DNA from: a virus
DNA: 40,510 nucleotides
Direction: 5' to 3' (one strand)
IMG/VR virus record: IMGVR_UViG_3300011997_000005
Coordinates: 1-40,510 of that record
The notes beneath the pieces are model-generated. The model saw only the letters and a list, made by a program, of their open reading frames with translations. It was not told where the DNA came from and did not search any database. Of this stretch, positions 1-6,978 are shown piece after piece. How positions within the stretch are numbered: the stretch's first letter is position 1; every line of letters starts with the position of its first letter. A program made the position numbers and the translations under genes.

Positions 1-446
1 AGCAATTAGTCGAAGAGGGACAAACGCCCGAAATGGCGCGTGTCATGGCTCTGGAGCAACGCACCGAAATGGCCGAGTACAACGCTAAGGTCACTGACCT
101 CAACGCCAACCTCAGTCAGCAATCACTCCAAGTTATGCACGACTTCCCTCAGTTTGATTCCAGTTCTCCACAGTATGATGAATCACTCTCTAAACGAGTG
201 GCGACTATCTACCAACGAGTAGCCGGAATCCAGACCGATCCCAACACTGGGCTGACCATTGCCGCCAATGTGCTTCCGTATGATATATATAAAGAGTTTG
301 CCGAAGTCCAAGCCTCCGGAGCGCAGAATGGACAGGTTCAAGGCCAGAAGTCAGCTGAAAAGATGCTGGCTGCCGCCGATAGCCCGTCCAGTGCCGCACC
401 GAAGAGAGCCGCTCAAAACGACTTTTTAAAGGGGTTAATGGGCTAA
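1..446 (+). CDS. Scaffolding-like protein, C-terminal part (5' end outside window)
   Basis: The reading frame is open to the left edge (first whole codon at base 3), so the ATG at 33 is probably internal. The residues are hydrophilic and helical, rich in Gln/Ala/Glu, and end in a short basic and hydrophobic tail (NDFLKGLMG), as phage scaffolds do. It sits directly before the capsid gene. The acidic ORF at 40188-40510 is its likely N-terminal half if the genome is circular. Function rests on position and composition; no catalytic motif is seen. Confidence 0.6.
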   Translation, partial: QLVEEGQTPEMARVMALEQRTEMAEYNAKVTDLNANLSQQSLQVMHDFPQFDSSSPQYDESLSKRVATIYQRVAGIQTDPNTGLTIAANVLPYDIYKEFAEVQASGAQNGQVQGQKSAEKMLAAADSPSSAAPKRAAQNDFLKGLMG

Positions 447-473
447 CGCAAGCCATAACTAAGGGTCAATACA

Positions 474-1316
474 TTGGCACAGAACTTTGCTTCAACATAT
501 GAAAAGCAAGTCGATGAAGTTTACCGCCTAAACTCCGTCACGTCCGACATCATTAACAAAGGTATCCGCCTCGACTACAACGGCGTCAACTCAATCACCA
601 TCTACGGTGTGAACGTTCCGACAGAGGGTAACTACCAGCGCTCCGGTTCAAACCGTTTTGGTTCGCTGGCTGAACTCGATACCACTAAGGAAACGTTTGT
701 ACTGTCTCAGGACAAGTCGTTTACCTACAGCATTGACCGTGGTAACTACGAAGATTCCATGATGGTCACAGAAGCCGGTTCAACACTCAAGCGCACCATT
801 GAGGTCACTTGTGTCCCGAACACCGACATCTACCGCCTCACGACTCTCCAGGCTTACTGCGTGGCTAACTCGCAGACTGCTACCAACTCTGGTACGACTA
901 CGACTAGCTCAACTGCTTTCACCAAGATCCTCGACATGCAGAGCAAACTGGATGACCTGTTCGTACCCTCTAAGGGTCGTGTTCTGTTCGTCACTCCGGC
1001 CGTTCTGTCATTCCTGAAACTGGATGCTAACTTCGTCAAGGCTTCAGAACTGCAAGCTGGCAAGTTAATCAACGGCCAGCAGGGTGAAGTCGATGGCGTT
1101 GCCGTCGTCAAAGTCCCTACCTCTTACCTGCCCGCCAAGTGTGAGTACCTACTCGTACACGATGAGGTTTTGGTAGCTCCCCACAAGTTTGATACTTACC
1201 GCATTTTGAAAGAAGTGCAGGGTGTTGATGGCTGGGTGGTCGAGGGTCGTAGATATTATGACGCGTTCATCCCTACCAACCGTGGTAAGGCCGTAATCTG
1301 TTCCCAGTCCGCATAA
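474..1316 (+). CDS. Major capsid protein
   Basis: 280 residues, TTG start preceded by AAGGG. It follows the scaffold-like gene and precedes small head genes, the usual place for the capsid gene. The C-terminal part (VDGWVVEGRRYYDAF...NRGKAV, about residues 248-275) matches the pattern that closes many HK97-fold capsid proteins, where a strand with an R-YYDAFV-like motif ends the P domain. No protease gene is seen nearby. The family is inferred from motif and synteny; a minor head protein is the less likely alternative. Confidence 0.75.
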   Translation: MAQNFASTYEKQVDEVYRLNSVTSDIINKGIRLDYNGVNSITIYGVNVPTEGNYQRSGSNRFGSLAELDTTKETFVLSQDKSFTYSIDRGNYEDSMMVTEAGSTLKRTIEVTCVPNTDIYRLTTLQAYCVANSQTATNSGTTTTSSTAFTKILDMQSKLDDLFVPSKGRVLFVTPAVLSFLKLDANFVKASELQAGKLINGQQGEVDGVAVVKVPTSYLPAKCEYLLVHDEVLVAPHKFDTYRILKEVQGVDGWVVEGRRYYDAFIPTNRGKAVICSQSA

Positions 1317-1337
1317 TTGTAAACAAGGAGTAACTTC

Positions 1338-1553
1338 ATGGCAGATGTAATAGAACACAACGGTGATGGCAAGTTTAACCCGCCCGGAACCTATAAAGAC
1401 CCTCAGAGTGGTGTCACTTCAACCATAACTCACCCGGCTGGTGCTGACGCTCTCAAGCGCATGGGATGGATATTGCAACCCGATGCACCTGCCGAGAAAA
1501 CTCCTGAGACTGCATCGGGTGAACCCGACAAACGTTTCAACAGCAACAAATAA
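1338..1553 (+). CDS. Small head-region protein
   Basis: 71 residues, ATG with an AAGGAG site. Hydrophilic, rich in Pro and Gly (NPPGTYKDPQSG), with a charged tail. It has the size and place of a short head-completion or accessory protein after the capsid gene, but no family is recognised. Confidence 0.6.
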   Translation: MADVIEHNGDGKFNPPGTYKDPQSGVTSTITHPAGADALKRMGWILQPDAPAEKTPETASGEPDKRFNSNK

Positions 1554-1568
1554 TAAGGAGCCAATCTA

Positions 1569-1997
1569 ATGGCAAATGATACGAGTGTTAAGGTAGGCTT
1601 GACCCTACACGGTACAGGTGGACTCAACTATGAGAACATCGACACAGCTAAAACTCTGGCGATTGCCGATTGCGGCGTAATCCAGAACGTGGTCGCTGAC
1701 TCTCAGACGATCACCCTCCCCGCAACGGTAGTGGGATATTCCTACACTATCCGCAACGGTGGCGTTCCCAAGACCTCCGGGCCAGTTGGCTCAGGTGATA
1801 ACGGCTCTCTAGCCGTCACCGTTGCCCCTAACGCCGCCGACCTCGTCGCTGGTGGTGCATGGACGGCCGCTGACAACAAGAGCATCGTCAACACCAAGGC
1901 TACGGCTCAGGCTGGTGACTACATCAAGCTAGTGGCCGATGGCGTCAATGGCTGGATGGTTACTGAGATAAAGGGCATCTGGGCAAAAACCGCCTAG
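1569..1997 (+). CDS. Probable capsid decoration or fibre-like structural protein
   Basis: 142 residues, ATG with an AAGGAG site, ending in tandem TAG TAA stops. The composition (Thr, Ala, Gly, Val, few charges) and repeated beta-type stretches such as SQTITLPATVVGYSYTIRN are typical of virion surface beta proteins. It lies in the head cluster with 14-24 nt gaps to its neighbours. The role is inferred from position and composition. Confidence 0.55.
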   Translation: MANDTSVKVGLTLHGTGGLNYENIDTAKTLAIADCGVIQNVVADSQTITLPATVVGYSYTIRNGGVPKTSGPVGSGDNGSLAVTVAPNAADLVAGGAWTAADNKSIVNTKATAQAGDYIKLVADGVNGWMVTEIKGIWAKTA

Positions 1998-2020
1998 TAA
2001 CTAACTTTTAGGAGGCTGCT

Positions 2021-2218
2021 ATGGCAACCAACTTCGGTAAAAGTCGAGCCTCGGTGAAGTCGGTATCCGTACCGTCTAACCCGCTTACCAAGAGCAAAGG
2101 GGCAGCTAACGTAGCTTCGGCTAACGTTAGAAACCTCTCTAGCGGTAAGATGGGCAGCGGCACAGGTGTAACCGTGGGTACAACTCACGGCAATCACAAC
2201 GTCGCTCACCCCTGCTAG
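2021..2218 (+). CDS. Small basic Ser/Asn/Gly-rich protein
   Basis: 65 residues with a strong TTAGGAGG site. Low-complexity, Ser/Lys-rich (SVKSVSVPSNPLTKSKG), ending in a His/Gly/Asn-rich tail (THGNHNVAHPC). It is the last gene before the terminator at 2235 and so ends the capsid transcript. Function unknown. Confidence 0.6.
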   Translation: MATNFGKSRASVKSVSVPSNPLTKSKGAANVASANVRNLSSGKMGSGTGVTVGTTHGNHNVAHPC

Positions 2219-2234
2219 ATAACTAGCGCAAATT

Positions 2235-2257
2235 AGCGGCCTCCGGGTCGCTTTTTT
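2235..2257 (+). terminator. Intrinsic terminator after capsid gene group
   Basis: AGCGGCC pairs with the GGGTCGCT arm (one G-U pair) around a tiny loop and is followed by six T. It lies 16 nt after the stop at 2218 and separates the capsid group from the fibre group. Confidence 0.85.
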
Positions 2258-2261
2258 GTGT

Positions 2262-2287
2262 CTAAGCTCAAGCAATTATGGTATATT
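2262..2287 (+). promoter_or_regulatory. Putative promoter with CTAAGCTCAAG element
   Basis: TATATT at 2282-2287 follows CTAAGCTCAAGC (2262-2273), a variant of the AGCCTAAGC element found before other units. No good -35 is present. It lies between the terminator and the gene at 2310. A similar TAAGCTCAAG string is at 36633, before the portal gene. Confidence 0.45.
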
Positions 2288-2309
2288 ATGAATAATAAGG
2301 AATCACTCA

Positions 2310-2681
2310 ATGGCTGTTAGACAATATTCTCAAGGCATAGCCCTCGCTTCCGCCGCTCGCACTGCCACCGTTACCCTGCCCGATCTTGATACCGGCGGAT
2401 CAAGGTTTCTGAACGTCGTGGTCGATACCACCGCTTTCGGGACAGGTTCAGTTACCCTAACAATTAGCGGCCTAGACATGGCAAGTGGTAAATACTACCT
2501 CATCCTATCTGGTGCGGCGATTGTCGGCACTGGTACGGTTCGTTACAAGGTTGGGCCTAACGTCACGGCCTCGGCCAACTCTATCGCTCAAGACTACCTC
2601 CCGGCCACGATCCAACTCAAACTAACGGCTAACAACGCGAACACCCAAACTTATTCTGTCGGTTATTCATTTACTGGTTAG
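2310..2681 (+). CDS. Small beta-rich structural protein
   Basis: 123 residues, ATG with AATAAGGA. Strand-forming Thr/Val/Gly-rich sequence throughout, with a central GSVTLTISGLD segment and no Cys. First gene of the fibre group after a terminator and promoter. Probably a virion surface protein such as a fibre base or head fibre; no family is recognised. Confidence 0.55.
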   Translation: MAVRQYSQGIALASAARTATVTLPDLDTGGSRFLNVVVDTTAFGTGSVTLTISGLDMASGKYYLILSGAAIVGTGTVRYKVGPNVTASANSIAQDYLPATIQLKLTANNANTQTYSVGYSFTG

Positions 2682-2690
2682 GAGACTTGA

Positions 2691-3449
2691 GTGGATCCTA
2701 ATGCCAAAGCCATTCAGTCCTTACTAGAGTTTGCCGCCCGGCCTCAAGAAGCGCTGGAGGTTGCACCTGACCCCGTACTGGTAGCTATCCAGCAATTAGA
2801 GAAAACTGTCAAGGCTAGTAAGGTTGATAACTCGCAGGTCATTGCGGCTATCCGTGAGCTGATCCCGACCTTAAAAGCTATCCCAAGTGCCATTAAGATG
2901 CCGGAGGCTCCAGAGCCGACCGAGAGCGTCGAGGTGACTAACTTAAAAGACCTACTTACCCCTTTAACTGATAGCCTAACGGGGGTTAAGTCAGCTATCG
3001 AAGCGCAGAAGCTTGATCCCAAAGTCAACGTTGCGGCCCCGAACGTCAAAGTGGCTGCGCCTGAACTCGGCCCACTCCTGACCCAGCTCGGCAACGTTGA
3101 AAAAGCGGTTAAAGCGATCAAGTTCCCGACTATTCCCGAACCCAAGCCAATTGACCTGTCGAGCGTCACCGAAGCGACTAATGCGACTACAAAAGCCATT
3201 AACGACCTGACATTCCCGGTAGCTAGTGCTACCCCGACCGACCCGTTCGTGCGCTATCTACCAGCCGATATTGACGATGTCGGAACGGTACAATATTTTG
3301 GTTTTACCGATGTGCAGGGTCACTGGTATATCCAGAAGTTTGATACCTCAACTAGCCCTAAGACTATCCGCTTCACGGCGGGTAACTCGGATTACTCAAC
3401 TAACTTTGCTAACCGAGCTGGGCTAACGTACACGGTCTGGAGTACCTAG
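2691..3449 (+). CDS. Fibre-like protein, helical stalk plus C-terminal beta domain
   Basis: 252 residues, GTG start with GGAGACTT upstream. Residues 1-180 are helical and Pro-punctuated with repeated I-E-x-L/V-E-K-x-V-K patterns, suggesting a trimeric stalk. Residues about 185-252 form a compact aromatic beta domain (VRYLPADIDD...YFGFTD..GHWYIQKF) of a type seen at the ends of phage fibre or accessory proteins in metagenomic phages. The stop overlaps the GTG of the next gene, so the two are co-translated. Receptor contact is an inference. Confidence 0.55.
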   Translation: MDPNAKAIQSLLEFAARPQEALEVAPDPVLVAIQQLEKTVKASKVDNSQVIAAIRELIPTLKAIPSAIKMPEAPEPTESVEVTNLKDLLTPLTDSLTGVKSAIEAQKLDPKVNVAAPNVKVAAPELGPLLTQLGNVEKAVKAIKFPTIPEPKPIDLSSVTEATNATTKAINDLTFPVASATPTDPFVRYLPADIDDVGTVQYFGFTDVQGHWYIQKFDTSTSPKTIRFTAGNSDYSTNFANRAGLTYTVWST

Positions 3450-5035
3450 TGGCTAACACGAGTGCAAAGTTTGACCCTTTACTCAGGAAGCTACGACAAG
3501 CGGACGACATTACCCTAACAACCGCAGGAACCAGTGGTGCAGCTACGCTCACGGGTTCAACACTAAACGTTCCTCAATACGCTGGCGGTCAATCTCCGTA
3601 CACCTACATCGTAGCGACAACAGGTGGTAGTTATACGACCCTAAGCGCTTGTCTAGCGGTTGCAGCGGCAGGGTCTACGATTTATATAATGCCCGGCGCT
3701 TATACAGAAACTGGCGGGAGTTTCACGGCCGCAAACCTAACTATTGTGGGGGCTGGGGCCGGAACAGTTACCTTAACCATGTCAGCAGCCTTAACATTGT
3801 CTGGCGCACATCTTACTTTGTCTGGTCTGACTGTTGCTACCAGCGGCTTTGCGCTTACTTTATCAGGTCAGTACGCTACTGTAACTGAAAGTACCTTTAC
3901 GGGGAATAACGCCTATATTATTTTTGGGGGAGCTTATGCCAACGTAACTAATTGCCGCTTCTTGGCAACGGCCTCCGCTGCAGTAGTACAGCACACGGCT
4001 GCTTACCATACTGTAGATAATAACTACTACAGCTTATCGCTAACTTATTGTCCTATCCGAATAGCCGCACACACCACCTTTAGTAATAATGTCTTTCTTA
4101 GATACGATACGAACGGTTCGAGCGGAGTTGTCCAGCCAGCGGGCTATGGGTGTGTGGTTGTGGGGAATGTCTTTGTAGCAGCTAATAATGGCGCTGGAAT
4201 TGATTTAACCGCTTCCAGCCCAGGCACGATAATTGCCAACAATTACTTTGACCAATTCGCCACATTCGCGAGTACAGGAGATAGTAATACAACCTTTACG
4301 GGTAACTTCTGGAGAGGTTCTAGTGCTGGCAACACAATCTTAAATATCAGTTTTGGCAGTTACCATGTCGTTAAAGACAACCAGATAATAAACAGCGGCT
4401 CTGCTGGAACGTGCATACAGGTAGCTAGTGGCTCTAATTATTGCAAGATAGGCGGCAACACCATCAAGTTTGCCTCTATATTCGCTGGAGCAATCGGGGT
4501 CAACATAGCTGGCAACGGCTGTAATGTGGTCGATAATTATATAGAGAATCTTGCCAGTAGTATTACTGTCGCTTCGGGCGCTACCAGTAATATTGTTTCT
4601 CTGAATAATCTTAATGGTTATACTACTGCTATATCAGATAGTGGCACGACTACTACTAAAATTGGTAATACCAGTGATGTATACAGCACTCTTCCGTCAG
4701 TGGTTGGCACTTCCGCTGCTCCTACCATAGTTCTAGGCTCAGCGGCTGGTGCAGGAGCGACTGTAGCCATTGTAGGAACTAATCTAAGTGGTAAGATTAC
4801 CCTAACTTCGGGAACTGGCGTGGGAACTGGTACGGTCTTAACTATGACCTTCTCAGGAGCATTGGCATTCCCTAACGGTTGTTCGATATCTTTTGCGGCA
4901 GGCAATAGTTCATTCGCTGGGATTGTATCAACGATGTATGTTACAGACACTACGACTACAGTAACCTTAAGTGTAACGGCAGCATTAGCTTTGAGCACAG
5001 TTTACATTGGATACTATTCAGTTTTAGGGTACTAA
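3449..5035 (+). CDS. Tail spike/fibre with right-handed beta-helix
   Basis: 528 residues, GTG start overlapping the previous stop. An N-terminal adaptor (about 1-50) is followed by about 20-residue repeats from about 70 to 400, each with small hydrophobics and Asn/Cys turns (VTNCRF, VDNNYY, FSNNVF, VVGNVF, IANNYF), the signature of parallel beta-helix (pectate-lyase-like) spikes. Residues 420-528 are a Thr/Val-rich beta C-terminus. Such proteins bind or cleave surface glycans. No catalytic acid pair can be assigned by eye. Confidence 0.75.
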   Translation: MANTSAKFDPLLRKLRQADDITLTTAGTSGAATLTGSTLNVPQYAGGQSPYTYIVATTGGSYTTLSACLAVAAAGSTIYIMPGAYTETGGSFTAANLTIVGAGAGTVTLTMSAALTLSGAHLTLSGLTVATSGFALTLSGQYATVTESTFTGNNAYIIFGGAYANVTNCRFLATASAAVVQHTAAYHTVDNNYYSLSLTYCPIRIAAHTTFSNNVFLRYDTNGSSGVVQPAGYGCVVVGNVFVAANNGAGIDLTASSPGTIIANNYFDQFATFASTGDSNTTFTGNFWRGSSAGNTILNISFGSYHVVKDNQIINSGSAGTCIQVASGSNYCKIGGNTIKFASIFAGAIGVNIAGNGCNVVDNYIENLASSITVASGATSNIVSLNNLNGYTTAISDSGTTTTKIGNTSDVYSTLPSVVGTSAAPTIVLGSAAGAGATVAIVGTNLSGKITLTSGTGVGTGTVLTMTFSGALAFPNGCSISFAAGNSSFAGIVSTMYVTDTTTTVTLSVTAALALSTVYIGYYSVLGY

Positions 5036-5071
5036 CGCCTCGGTGGGAACGGTTACAACTACGCCTAAACG

Positions 5072-5101
5072 TTGACAAGCCTAAGCATTATTAAGCATAC
5101 T
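5072..5101 (+). promoter_or_regulatory. Promoter TTGACA-18-CATACT containing AGCCTAAGC
   Basis: TTGACA at 5072-5077, an 18-nt spacer that starts with AGCCTAAGC (5078-5086), and CATACT at 5096-5101. It drives the gene at 5130. The same AGCCTAAGC-N9-(T/C)ATACT layout recurs at 17770. Confidence 0.65.
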
Positions 5102-5129
5102 GAACACATATAACTAAGTGAGGGCTTCA

Positions 5130-5459
5130 ATGCCAACCAAGAATCTCGTTCTCCACGAAGGCCAGTTGGCCGAGAAGACCGTAGTAGAATCACACCAACC
5201 TATCGAGCTGGGTCAGTTGCAGGCCGAGGTGGATAGCCACCAAGCCAACGTTGACGCTCTCGCCGCCGAGGTTGAGGCCACTAATGCTCGTCATGCCGAG
5301 GCTACTGCAGCCCTCGAAGACTCAAAAAGTAACCTTAGCCTCGGTTCGAGCCTGGTGGAAGTCCCCGCCGAATCTGGGAGTGAGGACGAGGCAGAAGTTG
5401 GAACAAGCGAGCCGTCAGAGGATTCTGCACCGGTCGACGTCCCTGTCAACGTCTTGTAA
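5130..5459 (+). CDS. Acidic coiled-coil small protein
   Basis: 109 residues from the ATG at 5130, chosen because GAGGG lies 5 nt upstream; an upstream GTG at 5118 is less well placed. A helical Ala/Glu/His-rich segment (about 25-70; EVDSHQANVDALAAEVEA) predicts a coiled coil, and the tail is strongly acidic. It is a single gene with its own promoter and terminator. After its stop, a coding-looking frame continues one base out of register to 5547 (see findings). Function unknown. Confidence 0.55.
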   Translation: MPTKNLVLHEGQLAEKTVVESHQPIELGQLQAEVDSHQANVDALAAEVEATNARHAEATAALEDSKSNLSLGSSLVEVPAESGSEDEAEVGTSEPSEDSAPVDVPVNVL

Positions 5460-5547
5460 GAACCCCGTTGACCTGTCGCAGTATTTTGTAGACTACGACA
5501 ACCCTGTGGCTGAGAAGTCACCCTACCAAGAATGGAGCCTGCGATAA
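5460..5547 (+). other. Out-of-frame coding-like extension of the 5130 gene
   Basis: Directly after the TAA at 5457-5459, the +1 frame reads KNPVDLSQYFVDYDNP and on to SPYQEWSLR before a TAA at 5545-5547. It has no start codon of its own except a GTG near its end. Its balanced, aromatic-rich composition looks like a real protein C-terminus lost by a frameshift or reached by frameshifting. Confidence 0.35.
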
Positions 5548-5560
5548 GCGGGCTTTTTCT
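5537..5560 (+). terminator. Intrinsic terminator
   Basis: GCCTGC pairs with GCGGGC around the loop GATAA (one G-U pair), then TTTTTCTTT. It ends the 5130 transcript and overlaps the stop of the out-of-frame extension. Confidence 0.85.
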
Positions 5561-5563
5561 TTA

Positions 5564-5592
5564 TTGTACCGCTAGGCTTAATCTGATACACT
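5564..5592 (+). promoter_or_regulatory. Promoter of small RNA copy 1
   Basis: TTGTAC (5564-5569), 17-nt spacer, TACACT (5587-5592) with TGA just before it, giving an extended -10. The predicted start is near 5599. The stretch around the -10 (GATACACTGTATCTAAG) resembles that of copy 2 (GATTACACTGATATTAG). GCTAGGCTT in the spacer (5571-5579) is the inverse of AAGCCTAGC inside the RNA (5627-5635). Confidence 0.6.
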
Positions 5593-5598
5593 GTATCT

Positions 5599-5728
5599 AA
5601 GCTTTGAGTATTGTCGTAATATCTCGAAGCCTAGCTATGAAAGTATTGTACTTTTGAGCGAGTGTGTGTTAAGCTTTGTTTAACGACAATACTCAACTAA
5701 CACCTCGCAAGGGGTGTTTTCTCTTTTA
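5599..5728 (+). ncRNA. Candidate structured small RNA, copy 1 (about 130 nt)
   Basis: A non-coding unit with its own promoter and terminator. Near the 5' end, 5604-5617 (TTGAGTATTGTCGT) is perfectly complementary to 5683-5696, closing a 14-bp stem over a 65-nt interior. Inside is a hairpin at 5638-5656 (AAAGTA/TACTTT core, loop TTG) enclosed by CTCG/CGAG. GTGTTAAG lies near the 3' side of the interior. The terminator stem follows three nucleotides later. Copy 2 at 23680-23809 shares the layout with different stem bases. Function unknown; a DNA-level operator is the alternative. Confidence 0.55.
5699..5728 (+). terminator. Terminator of small RNA copy 1
   Basis: AACACC and GGTGTT form a perfect 6-bp stem with loop TCGCAAGG, followed by TTCTCTTTT. 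Confidence 0.75.
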
Positions 5729-6019
5729 TAGCGAATGTACTGAGCGTACTGTAGCTCTCCACCGCTTCTTATGAAGTACCGTGCAACTCTGAGGGTGGCT
5801 AACAATACAGTGTCCATACCGACACCTCGTCAGTTATACCTAAATGTTATTCTGAGATGGGATAGAACCTATCGGGTATACCAGCACCTAGACTTATCTC
5901 TACTAAGTACCAACCGTAGAGAGGGACAGGAAGCCAACACTGAAAGGGAGAGGGAGGACTAGGGAGAGCTAAGTATAATAAGTCCTCCGTTCCTACAGCT
6001 AGGGCGGGGAGGGAGATTT
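5729..6019 (+). promoter_or_regulatory. Intergenic region with TATAAT inside an inverted repeat
   Basis: No convincing gene; a 63-codon ORF at 5771 lacks a ribosome site and looks like chance. Near its right end TATAAT (5974-5979) sits between GGAGGACT (5953-5960) and AGTCCTCC (5981-5988), an 8-bp inverted repeat that could be an operator or an RNA hairpin at the start of the 6020 message. GGGGAGGGAG at 6006-6015 is the ribosome site of the next gene. Confidence 0.45.
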
Positions 6020-6289
6020 ATGGGAAAGATAAAAGATACACTGGATAACACCATGCGTAAGGCGGCAGTTTACGACATTATCAATGCCAAACCAGACCTT
6101 ACGGGGTATGAACTGTACCGAGCGTTCTTAAACGACTCACAATCAAAGGGGCTATATCATCTAATGACATGGGCTAAGTGGAACAAGGAATGGATAATGA
6201 GCTTAGGTAAAGCCGAGCATAGGAAGCCCACACATTTAGACCTAGAGAGGTTAGAGGCTAATAAATATTCCTCAGTGCCGAACGATTAG
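6020..6289 (+). CDS. Small helical protein of unknown function
   Basis: 89 residues, ATG with a strong GGGAGGGAG site. Lys/Trp-rich helical sequence (MTWAKWNKEWIMSLGK), no Cys, no membrane segment. It stands alone, upstream of and convergent with the leftward gene at 6258; the two 3' ends overlap by 32 nt. Probably a regulator or inhibitor-type accessory gene, but nothing specific is recognised. Confidence 0.6.
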   Translation: MGKIKDTLDNTMRKAAVYDIINAKPDLTGYELYRAFLNDSQSKGLYHLMTWAKWNKEWIMSLGKAEHRKPTHLDLERLEANKYSSVPND

Positions 6290-6881
6290 GTAGGAATGCC
6301 GAACAATGCGCTAATAACTCTGGCGCTAACTCGTTGTCAGCTACCTCGGTACAAGTGATTGAGTGTAGTTCATCTTCAAAGTTATCGGAGCCAAAGCCGC
6401 CCTCGGCCTTAATAAGCCCCGATTGAGTGCTATCTACCTGAGATTTGTGAGCTAGATACCAATTGTTCATAGCAGGTTTTATGGCTTCTTTCTCACTATC
6501 AGGCATACTTTGCCAAACATAATGGCTTACTTCATAACCTAATGTAGTCGCAGGGTCTTCATCGGTCTTAGTAAATACCTTGATATATAACCTTACGGTT
6601 TTTTCATTCGGGTTGTAACAGGCTATGAAAACAGCAGGATCGCAGAACTTACCCTGATCTATTCCAAACTGTGCATGTGTTTTATTCAAGTAGTCGGTGC
6701 TTAGGCCAATCTTATTAGCTAGGTAGACCATCTCTTGACTCGGTCTATAGGTATCAGGAGCAGCACTTGCTTGAGCTACAGAATCTTGAGAATTATTAAC
6801 TGCGGCCTTATATACCACGCCAAAAATTATTCCCCCTGCAAAGGCTCCAATAATCCCTAGTGAAAGCAATAGTTTCTTCAT
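6258..6881 (-). CDS. Membrane-anchored metallopeptidase-like protein with degenerate zinc motif
   Basis: 207 residues from the ATG at 6881; a longer frame reaches 6917, but the promoter -10 at 6889 makes 6881 the credible start. MKKLLLSLGIIGAFAGGIIFG is an N-terminal anchor or signal. Residues 116-120 read YEVSH where an HExxH motif is expected, and residues 171-180 (ELHSITCTEV) resemble the NELHSIFGTE segment of secreted metallopeptidase-like proteins I recall from Saccharibacteria/Patescibacteria. Loss of the first His suggests an inactive or altered enzyme. It is the only leftward gene in the structural block, a cargo-gene layout. The family call is from memory and moderate. Confidence 0.5.
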   Translation of the reverse strand: MKKLLLSLGIIGAFAGGIIFGVVYKAAVNNSQDSVAQASAAPDTYRPSQEMVYLANKIGLSTDYLNKTHAQFGIDQGKFCDPAVFIACYNPNEKTVRLYIKVFTKTDEDPATTLGYEVSHYVWQSMPDSEKEAIKPAMNNWYLAHKSQVDSTQSGLIKAEGGFGSDNFEDELHSITCTEVADNELAPELLAHCSAFLPNRSALRNIY

Positions 6882-6888
6882 GCCTAAA

Positions 6889-6917
6889 TATATACCACAA
6901 ACGGTACAAACTGTCAA
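6889..6917 (-). promoter_or_regulatory. Leftward promoter TTGACA-17-TATATA with start codon at +1
   Basis: On the minus strand TTGACA (6917-6912), a 17-nt spacer, and TATATA (6894-6889). Seven bases later comes the ATG at 6881, so the message is predicted to be leaderless. No ribosome site is present. Confidence 0.75.
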
Positions 6918-6923
6918 CCCTAG

Positions 6924-6953
6924 TTGCGTTAAAGCCTAAGCATGTTGCATAAT
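6924..6953 (+). promoter_or_regulatory. Promoter with AGCCTAAGC element
   Basis: TTGCGT (6924-6929), 18-nt spacer containing AGCCTAAGC (6933-6941), CATAAT (6948-6953). Back-to-back with the leftward promoter at 6889-6917. Drives the virion-protein genes from 6979. Confidence 0.6.
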
Positions 6954-6978
6954 AAGAAGTAACTTTTAAGGACATCTC

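Noticed and set aside
5771-5962. 63-codon rightward ORF
   Set aside because: No ribosome site, odd composition (Arg/Thr/Asn with an REGQEANTERERED end) and position in a regulatory gap; likely chance.
6882-6917. N-terminal extension of the metallopeptidase-like protein to 6917
   Set aside because: This part overlaps the -35, spacer and -10 of a near-consensus promoter, so it cannot be translated from that transcript.
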